Assembly: GCA_028819945.1 (NCBI GenBank)
Contig: JAPPKQ010000233.1
Location: 1 to 5,420, forward strand
Source of the DNA: a bacterium
GTDB lineage: Bacteria > Actinomycetota > Acidimicrobiia > Acidimicrobiales > CATQHL01
DNA: 5,420 nt
Reading direction: 5' to 3'
Shown here: in pieces, positions 1 to 5,420 of the stretch
Position numbering within the stretch: position 1 is the first letter of the stretch
How the letters are laid out: each line of letters begins with the position of its first letter
The notes under the pieces: generated by a model
What the model was told of the DNA's origin: nothing
The model's input: the letters and a program-made list of their open reading frames with translations, nothing else
The model's database searches: none
Made by a program: the position numbers and the translations under genes

Positions 1-795
1 GGCCCACGCCCCCGTGCGAACCAGCGTGGCCCGCGCGCCGAGCCCGCCGGCCACCTCGCTGCCGAGGTTCAGGACGTTGATCTGACGTCCCATGGCCAGA
101 CCTGCGATCAGCGCCACCGCGATCACCGGGATCAGCAGGGTGATCTCCTCGGTGCCGCGCCCGGCGATCGAGCCGGCCAGCCAGAATCTCACCTGATCGA
201 AGGTCTCGAGGTCCAGCAGCAGCACGGCAGCCGTCAATGACCCGAGCAGGGCGGAGATCACCGCCCCGGACAGTGCCAACCTCACTGGCGTCGGGCCGCC
301 CCGGCCGGCGGAGGCGATGGCGTAGACCAGCACGGCAGCCCCCAGTGCCCCGGCGAAGGCGAACCACACGTACCCCGCCGGCGTGGTGATCCCCAGGCCG
401 AAGACCGCCACGACGATGGCGAATGCCGCCCCGGCGTTGATGCCGAGGATCCCCGGCGCTCCCAGCGGGTTGCGGGTCACGCCCTGCGTCAGCGCGCCGG
501 CCACGGCGAAGCAGGTGCCGGCCACGGCACCGGTCACCGTCCGCGGCACCCGCAACTCCCGCACCACGATCTGCCCCGGATCGCTGCGGTCGTAGTCGCC
601 GATGGCCGCCCAGAACGTTGCGGAGTCGATCTGCAGTGCACCGCATCGCAGGCTGAGGAGGCCGAAGACGACCAGCAGACCGGCCGCCACGGCCAGCCCG
701 ACGGCGTGACGCCGGACGGGCGGCCTCCCCGAGCCGTCGCGGGCGGCGGCCCGGCGGGCCACGAGCACCGGTGCACCGGCCAGCACCACGAGCAT
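1..795 (-). CDS. FecCD-family ABC transporter permease (iron-siderophore/haem/cobalamin type), 3' end outside window
   Basis: This is an inner-membrane permease subunit of a metal-chelate importer that would pair with a substrate-binding protein and a FepC/BtuD-like ATPase. The visible 265 residues are strongly hydrophobic. They carry the family landmarks: SLRCG after the first main membrane helix (about 31-49), VVRELRVPR at 77-85, RNPLGAPGILGINAGA at 108-123, and LNLGSEVAGGLGA at 242-254, the loop preceding the last helices in this family. FecCD proteins usually run about 330-350 residues, so roughly 70-80 C-terminal residues lie beyond position 1. The start is uncertain. ATG at 795 is chosen, but GTG at 825 (possibly leaderless), 768 or 762 are in frame, and the frame is open back to a TGA at 952-954. 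The later starts would give the usual short N-terminus, whereas 795 and 825 add an extra hydrophobic segment. No clear Shine-Dalgarno site is visible. The ligand (ferric siderophore, haem or B12) cannot be told from this subunit. Confidence 0.93.
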   Translation of the reverse strand, partial: MLVVLAGAPVLVARRAAARDGSGRPPVRRHAVGLAVAAGLLVVFGLLSLRCGALQIDSATFWAAIGDYDRSDPGQIVVRELRVPRTVTGAVAGTCFAVAGALTQGVTRNPLGAPGILGINAGAAFAIVVAVFGLGITTPAGYVWFAFAGALGAAVLVYAIASAGRGGPTPVRLALSGAVISALLGSLTAAVLLLDLETFDQVRFWLAGSIAGRGTEEITLLIPVIAVALIAGLAMGRQINVLNLGSEVAGGLGARATLVRTGAWA

Positions 796-835
796 CACCG
801 CCAACTCGATCCAGCCGCACCGCACAGCCGGAGTG

Positions 836-854
836 TAAGGGTCGCCTAACAACT
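836..854 (-). promoter_or_regulatory. Possible IdeR/DtxR-like iron box upstream of the FecCD permease
   Basis: The minus strand reads AGTTGTTAGGCGACCCTTA, which by hand alignment matches 12 of 19 positions of the IdeR/DtxR consensus TTAGGTTAGGCTAACCTAA, including an unbroken GTTAGGC core. It also contains an imperfect dyad, TTAGG-N4-CCTTA. A possible -10 hexamer, TACACT (837-832), overlaps the site, so a bound repressor would block transcription of the permease. Iron-dependent repression of siderophore uptake by IdeR/DtxR is well established in actinobacteria. The outer left arm matches poorly, so this is a suggestion and not a firm site. Confidence 0.3.
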
Positions 855-896
855 TGTGCCACCGAGGCAGCCGATCGAGCAGTCCGCGGGGCGCGA

Positions 897-951
897 GATC
901 GGCGGTAGTAGCTTGCCGATCGGTGGTGTGAACCGCCGCCGGAGGCGCCTC
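897..951. repeat. Dyad symmetries in the divergent intergenic region
   Basis: GATCGGC (897-903) and GCCGATC (915-921) form a perfect 7-bp inverted repeat around an 11-base loop. A second arm pair, GGCGGT (901-906) with ACCGCC (932-937), overlaps it. GAGGCGCCTC (942-951) is a perfect 10-bp palindrome 25 bases before the acyltransferase start. There is no T tract, so an intrinsic terminator is unlikely. An operator or 5'-UTR structure for the gene at 977 is possible, but chance palindromes are common at this GC content. Confidence 0.3.
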
Positions 952-976
952 TCACCCGTAACGAATCCGACCCCGC

Positions 977-2365
977 ATGCTGTTCCCCACCTTCACCTTC
1001 GCCCTCTTCTTCGTCGTGGTGCTGACGGTGGGATGGTTCATGCCGGGGCGGCGCGCCTGGTGGAAGCTGTTCATGCTGGCCGCCAGCTACTTCTTCTACG
1101 CCTACTGGGACGCCCGCTTCGTGGGTCTCATAGCGGCCTCCACGGTGCTGAACCAGACGGCGGCGGTCTGGCTGTCCCGCCTGCGGCACCCCGGCGCCCG
1201 GCGCGCCGTCGTGAGCCTGGCGGTCGGGGCGAACCTGGCCTCGCTGGGGTTCTTCAAGTACGCCGGGTTCTTCGTGGACAGCGCCGAGAGCGCGCTGGAG
1301 GGCCTCGGGATCGCCGCCGACCTGCCGCTGCTGAACATCATCCTGCCGGTGGGGATCTCGTTCTTCACCTTCCAGGCCATCAGCTACGTGCTCGACGTGT
1401 ACCGGGGCGACGCCGAGCCCGCCAGACCGCTGGACTTCGCCGTCTACCTGGCCTTCTTCCCCCAACTGGTGGCCGGGCCGATCGTGCGCGCCCACGAGTT
1501 GATCCCCCAGCTGAACGAGCCGAGAACCCTCCGTCACACCGACTTCACGCGGGCCACCGTCCTCATCGCCGCGGGCCTGTTCAAGAAGATGGTGGTGGCG
1601 ACGTATCTCGCCGAAGCGCTGGTGGACGACGTGTTCGCCTTCCCCGAGCGCTTCAGTTCCCTCGAGGTGCTGCTGGGGGTCTACGGCTACGCGATCCAGA
1701 TCTACGCCGACTTCAGCGGCTACACCGACATCGCCATCGGCGTGGCGCTGCTGCTGGGGATCCGGTTGCCCGACAACTTCAACCAGCCCTACCGGGCGGC
1801 GTCGATCCAGGACTTCTGGCGGCGCTGGCACATGTCGCTGTCCCGCTGGCTGCGGGACTACCTGTACATCCCCCTCGGCGGCAACCGGGGAGGCGAGTGG
1901 CGCCGCGACCGCAACCTGCTGCTCACCATGCTGCTCGGGGGCCTCTGGCACGGCGCCGCCTGGACGTTCGTGCTGTGGGGCGCCCTCCACGGTCTCGGCC
2001 TGCTCGTCGAGCGGCGCCTCGGGCTGCGCCTGCCCGGGATCGTCGCCCGGCTGGTCACGTTCCACTTCGTGTGCTTCGGCTGGATCCTCTTCCGGGCCGA
2101 GTCGCTGGGCGCCGCCGGTTCCGTGCTGGCCCGGCTGTTCAGCGCCTGGACGGTCGAGCCGACCCAACTGACGTGGGTCCCCGTGGCACTCATCGTGGCG
2201 GCGCTGGCGACCCAGTTCTGGCCGCGGGGCGCCACCGAGCCCACGCTCCGGGCTGCCAGCCACGTGCCGGTGCTCGTCGTGGGGCTGGCCTTCGCCTGCT
2301 GGCTCGTCGTGCTCGAACAGTTCGGCCCCGAGGGTGTGGCGCCCTTCATCTACTTCCAGTTCTGA
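977..2365 (+). CDS. MBOAT-family membrane-bound O-acyltransferase (AlgI/DltB/PatA-like)
   Basis: This is a polytopic membrane O-acyltransferase of 462 residues, in the normal range for AlgI/DltB/PatA proteins. Members of this group take an acyl group from a cytoplasmic donor and pass it across the membrane for O-acylation of an exopolysaccharide, peptidoglycan or teichoic acid. The N-terminus MLFPTFTFALFF is typical and supports ATG 977, although no Shine-Dalgarno site precedes it. The diagnostic core is WRRWHMSLSRWLRDYLY at 281-297, IPLGGNR at 298-304, then GGLWHGAAWTFVLWGALHG at 321-339. His325 matches the invariant catalytic histidine (His322 in Pseudomonas AlgI). QLVAGPIVR and YADFSGYTDIAIG are further family signatures. 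The stop lies 3 bases before the SGNH-like gene at 2369, so the two should be co-transcribed and act together. The glycan substrate cannot be named, as no polysaccharide synthase is in view. Confidence 0.95.
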   Translation: MLFPTFTFALFFVVVLTVGWFMPGRRAWWKLFMLAASYFFYAYWDARFVGLIAASTVLNQTAAVWLSRLRHPGARRAVVSLAVGANLASLGFFKYAGFFVDSAESALEGLGIAADLPLLNIILPVGISFFTFQAISYVLDVYRGDAEPARPLDFAVYLAFFPQLVAGPIVRAHELIPQLNEPRTLRHTDFTRATVLIAAGLFKKMVVATYLAEALVDDVFAFPERFSSLEVLLGVYGYAIQIYADFSGYTDIAIGVALLLGIRLPDNFNQPYRAASIQDFWRRWHMSLSRWLRDYLYIPLGGNRGGEWRRDRNLLLTMLLGGLWHGAAWTFVLWGALHGLGLLVERRLGLRLPGIVARLVTFHFVCFGWILFRAESLGAAGSVLARLFSAWTVEPTQLTWVPVALIVAALATQFWPRGATEPTLRAASHVPVLVVGLAFACWLVVLEQFGPEGVAPFIYFQF

Positions 2366-2368
2366 GCC

Positions 2369-3787
2369 ATGGTCCCCAGCACTCCCCACGACCGGCCGCC
2401 GCCTCCCGCCTCCGAGCAGCCACCCTGGCCGCCCATCCAGGCCCTCGAGTCCAGCGGCCCCCCGCCCGACCGGCGCCGGCCGCTGCGCCCGCGCCAGATC
2501 GTCGTGGCGGTGCTGGCGGCACTGGGGATCGGGGCGCTGCTGAGTTCCGGCGCCCTCGTGGGGCTCGCCGAGCGCCAGACCCTCGGCACCCAACGCGACG
2601 TCGCACTGGGAGCCGCCAACGTCGCCGACCGCCTGGCCCACGGTCTCTCGCTCAACCGTCCCGCCGAGCGGCTCGCCGAGGCCCTCGACGGCGAGGAGCA
2701 GGTGTACGACGTCGAGGCGCTGATCGCACGCGCCCGGGCGACCACGCCGACCACCACCGAGCCCCCGCAACCGCCACCGGCCGCCGGGGACCCGGAGGTC
2801 GACGAGCCGGCACCTCCACCCACCGAGCCGCCACCGCCCGCCGAACCGGCACCGCCGCCCGCCGGAGCGGAGGGGAGCGCCGCCGGGGAACTCGCCGAAG
2901 CACCGGAGGTCGACCCGGACGCGGGCCCGCCGCCCGACGGGCTCATCACGCCGGTCGAGGGGCTGGACTGCGTCCCGGAGGATGCGACCGCGCCGACGAC
3001 GACCACCGTTGGCGGGATCGACGATCCGGTGGCATGCCCGCCCGGCTACGTCCTGGCCGACCCCGGCGAACCGGCGACCGACGGGGACGAGCCCGGCCCG
3101 GGCGCCGAGGCCGATGGGGAGATCCCCGAGCCGGTTGAGGTCACCTTCGAAGCCCCCCGCGTTCCCGGCGAGGAGGACGCCCTGGACATGTACGTGGGAG
3201 GCGACTCCATCAGCCGCGACCTGGGCGAGGGGCTGGCGCGGATCACTCCCGCCAACCTCGTCACGATCGATCTGGATCCGCGGCCGGCGACAGGGCTCTC
3301 GCGCCCCGACTTCTTCGACTGGGCCCAGCATCTGGCCGGCGTGCTCACCGAGAGCCGGCCGGATGTGATCGTGGTGCTCTTCGGCGCCAACGACTTCCAG
3401 AACGTGGAGTACGAGGGCCGGATCCTGGACCGGTTCGGCGACGAGTGGCTGGACCTCTACCGCGAGCGCGTCGACCGCATCATGATCCTGCTGAGCCAGC
3501 CCGACACCCAGACGATCTGGGTCGGCCAGCCGCCGGTCCGCGAGCCGCGGCTGTCGGGCGGACTCGAGCGGCTGAACACGGTCTACGACGAGGTGGCCGG
3601 GCGGCACCCCCAGGTCACCTATCTCGACACGTGGGCGCTCTTCAGCGACGACGGCGGCGGCTACGTCGACGAGATCGACGGCGTCCGGCTGCGGCGCGAG
3701 GACGGCGTCCACCTCACCGTGGACGGCGGGAACCGTCTCGCCGAGGCGGTCTGGGCCATGATCGCGCCCGCCTGGGGGCTCGGCTAG
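2369..3787 (+). CDS. Membrane-anchored SGNH/GDSL-like hydrolase, DUF459 family, partner of the MBOAT protein
   Basis: The 472-residue product starts with a Pro-rich cytoplasmic tail (1-34). An Arg-rich stretch (35-42) and one membrane helix (about 43-66) follow, with the positive side in. Next come a short helical region with RLAEALDGEE, a Pro/Thr/Glu-rich linker (about 124-265), and a C-terminal SGNH domain facing outward. SGNH blocks are visible: GGDSIS with Ser280 as nucleophile, GAND at 339-342, and DGVHLT with Asp445 and His448. SRPDFFDW and WVGQPPVREPR fit DUF459. In AlgI/AlgJ-type and PatA/PatB-type pairs the SGNH protein performs the final acyl transfer or ester hydrolysis outside the membrane, and that role is inferred here from the 3-base spacing to the MBOAT gene. 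No Shine-Dalgarno site precedes ATG 2369, which suggests translational coupling. The linker carries the protein's only two cysteines (201 and 223). Whether it acts as transferase or esterase cannot be decided from sequence. Confidence 0.9.
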   Translation: MVPSTPHDRPPPPASEQPPWPPIQALESSGPPPDRRRPLRPRQIVVAVLAALGIGALLSSGALVGLAERQTLGTQRDVALGAANVADRLAHGLSLNRPAERLAEALDGEEQVYDVEALIARARATTPTTTEPPQPPPAAGDPEVDEPAPPPTEPPPPAEPAPPPAGAEGSAAGELAEAPEVDPDAGPPPDGLITPVEGLDCVPEDATAPTTTTVGGIDDPVACPPGYVLADPGEPATDGDEPGPGAEADGEIPEPVEVTFEAPRVPGEEDALDMYVGGDSISRDLGEGLARITPANLVTIDLDPRPATGLSRPDFFDWAQHLAGVLTESRPDVIVVLFGANDFQNVEYEGRILDRFGDEWLDLYRERVDRIMILLSQPDTQTIWVGQPPVREPRLSGGLERLNTVYDEVAGRHPQVTYLDTWALFSDDGGGYVDEIDGVRLRREDGVHLTVDGGNRLAEAVWAMIAPAWGLG

Positions 3788-3826
3788 AGCCGGAGCCGGT
3801 CGGCGAAGCGGACGAGGGGGTCAGCT

Positions 3827-3830
3827 AAGG
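3827..3830 (+). promoter_or_regulatory. Ribosome binding site of the selenocysteine arsC
   Basis: AAGG ends 7 bases before ATG 3838. It is one of the better ribosome binding sites in the window and supports initiation upstream of the in-frame TGA at 3871 rather than at internal TTG 3967 or ATG 3985. Confidence 0.6.
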
Positions 3831-3837
3831 TTCGCCC

Positions 3838-4188
3838 ATGGCCGACACTCTCGTGTACCACAACCCCGGTTGAGGCAGTTCCCGCACCACTCTCGAGCTG
3901 CTGCGGGAGCGGGGCGTCGAGTTCGACGTCGTTCAATACCTCGAGAATCCCCTCGACCGTGCCGGCTTGGAGTCCCTGCTGGCGATGCTCGAGAACGAGC
4001 CGACCGAGTTGGTGCGGCGGGACAAGTACTTCAGCGACCTGGGCCTGAGCGACGAGGACGCCGGCGACGCCACCCAGGTGGTGGAACTGCTGGTGGCACA
4101 TCCCCGGCTCATGCAGCGCCCGGTGGTGGTGCGCGGCGGGCGGGCGGTCATCAGCCGGCCCCCCACGACCGTGCTCGAGCTGCTCTGA
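3838..4188 (+). CDS. arsC: Selenocysteine-containing ArsC-family arsenate reductase (TGA at 3871-3873 read as Sec12)
   Basis: Read through one in-frame TGA, the frame gives a 116-residue ArsC/thioredoxin-fold protein, close to the 119 of E. coli YfgD. The N-terminus is MADTLVYHNPGUGSSRTTLE, where U (residue 12) is at the catalytic cysteine of E. coli ArsC (HNPACGTSR, Cys12). The anion-binding arginines fall at Arg60 (LVRR), Arg94 (MQRPVVV) and Arg107 (ISRPPTTVLELL), identical to E. coli ArsC numbering. In the Cys family the enzyme reduces arsenate to arsenite in the cytoplasm using glutaredoxin-type thiols. Here a selenol would be the nucleophile, and no other cysteine is present. The frame ends at a normal TGA (4186-4188). 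Starting after the first TGA (TTG 3967) would remove the whole active site. A SECIS-like hairpin follows the TGA. No arsenite pump or ArsR regulator is adjacent, so the physiological substrate is open. The main alternative is a recent nonsense mutation, made less likely by the exact position and intact family residues. Confidence 0.88.
3871..3873 (+). other. In-frame TGA predicted to encode selenocysteine
   Basis: This TGA is codon 12 of the ArsC-like frame, flanked by CCC GGT (Pro-Gly) and GGC AGT TCC CGC (Gly-Ser-Ser-Arg), the active-site loop of the family. TGA also serves as the ordinary stop for the genes ending at 2365, 4188 and 5338, so a genome-wide reassignment of TGA is unlikely and site-specific recoding is the better reading. 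Confidence 0.85.
3874..3914 (+). promoter_or_regulatory. Candidate bacterial SECIS element in the arsC coding sequence
   Basis: Two alternative hairpins lie directly after the TGA. In the first, GTTCCCGCA (3878-3886) pairs with TGCGGGAGC (3902-3910): 9 bp including one G-U, with a 15-base loop. In the second, CTCTC (3890-3894) pairs with GGGAG (3905-3909). It is extended by CC/GG (3887-3888 with 3911-3912) across one mismatch and leaves a 10-base loop GAGCTGCTGC starting with G, 22 bases after the TGA. The second fits the usual bacterial SECIS pattern: an apical loop roughly 16-37 bases downstream with a G among its first two bases. The pairing was found by hand and no energy was calculated. 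Confidence 0.6.
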
Positions 4189-4243
4189 GTCCCCGCCGGT
4201 CGAGGGTCCACCCCTCCGAAGTGACGACCCGGCCGAGGCACAG

Positions 4244-5338
4244 GTGAACGCCCCGAACGAGACGCCCACACTCGTCGTCGAGGATCTCCACACGTCCTTC
4301 GCCACCGCGCGCGGCGCACTCAAGGCGGTCGACGGGGTGTCGTTCACATTGCGCAGCGGCCGCACGCTGGGCGTCGTGGGCGAGTCGGGCTCGGGCAAGT
4401 CGGCCACGGCGCGCTCGATCATGAACCTGCTCCCGCCCGGGGTGTCGACGACCACCGGCCGCGTGCTGCTCGACGGGCGCGACATCCGCAACCTGCCCCG
4501 CTCCGAGAGCCGACACGTCTGGGGCGTGGAGGCCTCGATGGTCTTCCAGAACCCGATGACGTCGTTGAACCCCGTCATCCAGGTCGGGCGACAGATCGGC
4601 GAGGGGCTCCGCTACCACCGCAAGCTGTCCCGTGAGGCCGCCGGGCGCCGGGCCCGGGAACTGCTGGAGCAGGTCGGCATCGCCGATCCCGATCGCCGGC
4701 TGCGGGAGTACCCCCACCAACTCTCGGGCGGGATGCGCCAGCGGGTCATGATCGCCATCGCCCTGGCCTGCGAACCGAAACTGCTGATCGCCGACGAACC
4801 CACGACCGCGCTCGACGTGACCGTGCAGAAGCAGATCCTGGACCTCCTGGACCGGCTGCGCCGCCAGCACAGCATGGCGATGATCCTGATCACCCACGAC
4901 CTCAGCGTGGTGGCGGGACGGACCGACGACGTCATCGTGATGTACGCGGGGCGGGTCGTGGAGAAGGCGCCGACCCTGCGGTTGTTCACGGCGATGCGCC
5001 ACCCGTACACCAAGGCCCTCTTCGAGTCGATCCCCAAGGTCGCCCAACCCAGCCACACGCGGCTGCGGATCATCCAGGGGCGCCCGCCGGACCTGGCCAC
5101 CCTGCCGCCCGGGTGCGCCTTCGCGCCGCGCTGCGCGCACGCGCAGCCGCGCTGCCTCAGCGAGACCCCACCCCTCTCCGGCTCGGAGGCCTCCGACCAT
5201 CGCCACGCCTGCTTCTACCCCGCCGGCACGACCGAGGGCGAGGCCGCCCTGGCCGCCAACCGCGCCGCCGGCCGGACCGCTGCGGGCCTCTCCCTGGCAC
5301 CGGAGCCCGCCACCGCCGCCGGCGCGGGGGTTCCCTGA
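4244..5338 (+). CDS. DppD/OppD-type ATP-binding protein of a di/oligopeptide (or nickel) ABC importer
   Basis: This is the cytoplasmic ATPase that drives peptide-type import with a second ATPase and two permeases. The 364 residues show Walker A GESGSGKS (46-53, Lys52), Q-loop FQNPMTSLNP (Gln102), ABC signature LSGGMRQR (160-167), Walker B LLIADEPTTALD (180-191, Glu185) and the H-loop ITHDLS (His218). After the nucleotide-binding domain comes the oligopeptide-transporter C-terminal region, with GCAFAPRC and cysteines 291, 297, 304 and 323. Homologous cysteines bind a [4Fe-4S] cluster in a structurally studied DppD. The start is GTG 4244, with GAGG (4235-4238) five bases upstream. A 30-residue Ala-rich tail (about 335-364) extends past the family core. 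The stop overlaps the next ATPase start as TGATG. The 55 bases separating it from arsC hold only a weak GAGGG/CCCTC hairpin (4202-4216) without a T tract, so read-through from arsC is possible. Substrate cannot be resolved between peptides and nickel. Confidence 0.94.
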   Translation: MNAPNETPTLVVEDLHTSFATARGALKAVDGVSFTLRSGRTLGVVGESGSGKSATARSIMNLLPPGVSTTTGRVLLDGRDIRNLPRSESRHVWGVEASMVFQNPMTSLNPVIQVGRQIGEGLRYHRKLSREAAGRRARELLEQVGIADPDRRLREYPHQLSGGMRQRVMIAIALACEPKLLIADEPTTALDVTVQKQILDLLDRLRRQHSMAMILITHDLSVVAGRTDDVIVMYAGRVVEKAPTLRLFTAMRHPYTKALFESIPKVAQPSHTRLRIIQGRPPDLATLPPGCAFAPRCAHAQPRCLSETPPLSGSEASDHRHACFYPAGTTEGEAALAANRAAGRTAAGLSLAPEPATAAGAGVP

Positions 5339-5420
5339 TGGCGGGTGTCGGCACCGCCCACCTGCGGCCCACCGACGAGGTGCTGCTGCAGGTCACCGAT
5401 CTCCACGTGGAGTACTCCGC
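5338..5420 (+). CDS. Start of a second peptide-type ABC ATPase (DppF/OppF-like), cut by the window end
   Basis: ATG 5338 shares its A with the TGA stop of the preceding ATPase, a coupling arrangement common in dpp/opp operons. The 27 visible residues run MAGVGTAHLRPTDEVLLQ followed by VTDLHVEYS. LLQVTDLHVEY is the typical opening beta-strand of ABC nucleotide-binding domains. Walker A and all other motifs lie beyond the window. The DppF/OppF assignment rests on gene order plus this opening strand. An N-terminal extension of about 14 residues precedes the strand, which leaves the exact start open. Confidence 0.75.
   Translation, partial: MAGVGTAHLRPTDEVLLQVTDLHVEYS

Noticed and set aside
959..966. 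TAACGAAT as a -10 element for a leaderless transcript starting at ATG 977
   Set aside because: The hexamer lacks the final T of TANNNT, the distance to the ATG is long for a leaderless start, and no -35 is evident.
856..3138. A 760-codon open frame in another plus-strand frame spanning both the MBOAT gene and the first half of the SGNH gene
   Set aside because: Its product is Arg/Pro/Ala-rich low-complexity sequence with no domain, and it overlaps two genes with clear family motifs in their own frames. Long stop-free shadow frames are expected at this GC content.
3777..3791. Hairpin GGCTC/GAGCC at the SGNH gene stop as a terminator
   Set aside because: Five base pairs with a 5-base loop and no T tract; too weak to call a terminator.
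3967..4188. Truncated 73-residue ArsC starting at TTG 3967, as automatic annotation might give
   Set aside because: It lacks the first beta-strand and the whole active-site loop, and has no Shine-Dalgarno site. The upstream start at 3838 has AAGG at proper spacing and family-matching residues before the TGA.
3838..4188. arsC as a simple nonsense-mutated pseudogene
   Set aside because: Only one interruption exists, at the exact catalytic cysteine, with the fold core, arginine triad and length preserved and a SECIS-like hairpin following. Decay would not be expected to choose that codon.
4202..4216. Hairpin GAGGG/CCCTC before the DppD-like gene as a terminator or operator
   Set aside because: Short stem, no T tract and no further symmetry; chance occurrence is likely in GC-rich sequence.
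3784..4578. Long minus-strand open frame opposite arsC and the DppD-like gene, with a second one at 4151-5206
   Set aside because: No recognisable domain or start signal. Both lie antisense to genes with clear catalytic motifs and are best explained by GC bias.

Overview
The window is GC-rich throughout, with GTG/TTG start candidates, few Shine-Dalgarno sites and Thr/Pro-rich secreted linkers. This suggests a high-GC actinobacterium, possibly of the Acidimicrobiia type. The lineage is an inference from sequence style, with no marker gene to confirm it.

Layout. Positions 1-795 (minus strand) hold the N-terminal three quarters of a FecCD-family permease for siderophore/haem/cobalamin-type ABC import; its 3' end lies beyond the left edge. 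A 181-bp divergent intergenic region (796-976) follows, with a possible IdeR/DtxR-like iron box on the permease side and two dyad symmetries. On the plus strand, 977-2365 encodes an MBOAT membrane O-acyltransferase of the AlgI/DltB/PatA kind. Three bases later, 2369-3787 encodes a membrane-anchored SGNH/DUF459 esterase-like protein. The two look like one transport-and-transfer unit for O-acylating an extracytoplasmic glycan.

The most notable gene is 3838-4188: an ArsC-family arsenate reductase with an in-frame TGA exactly at the catalytic cysteine (residue 12). The three anion-binding arginines stand at 60, 94 and 107, the E. coli ArsC numbering with no gaps. The frame is otherwise intact, there is a ribosome binding site, and the bases just after the TGA can fold into a bacterial SECIS-like hairpin. 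This is best read as a selenocysteine-containing ArsC. Standard gene calling would miss it or truncate it to a fragment from about 3967. The protein has no cysteine at all, so Sec12 would be its only redox residue.

Downstream, 4244-5338 encodes a DppD/OppD-type ATPase of a di/oligopeptide (or nickel) ABC importer. It overlaps by one base (TGATG) the start of a second ATPase, presumably DppF/OppF-type (5338 to the right edge), so the rest of that operon continues outside the window. The permease, acylation pair, ArsC and peptide importer show no obvious shared pathway; the neighbourhood looks like separate housekeeping/transport units.
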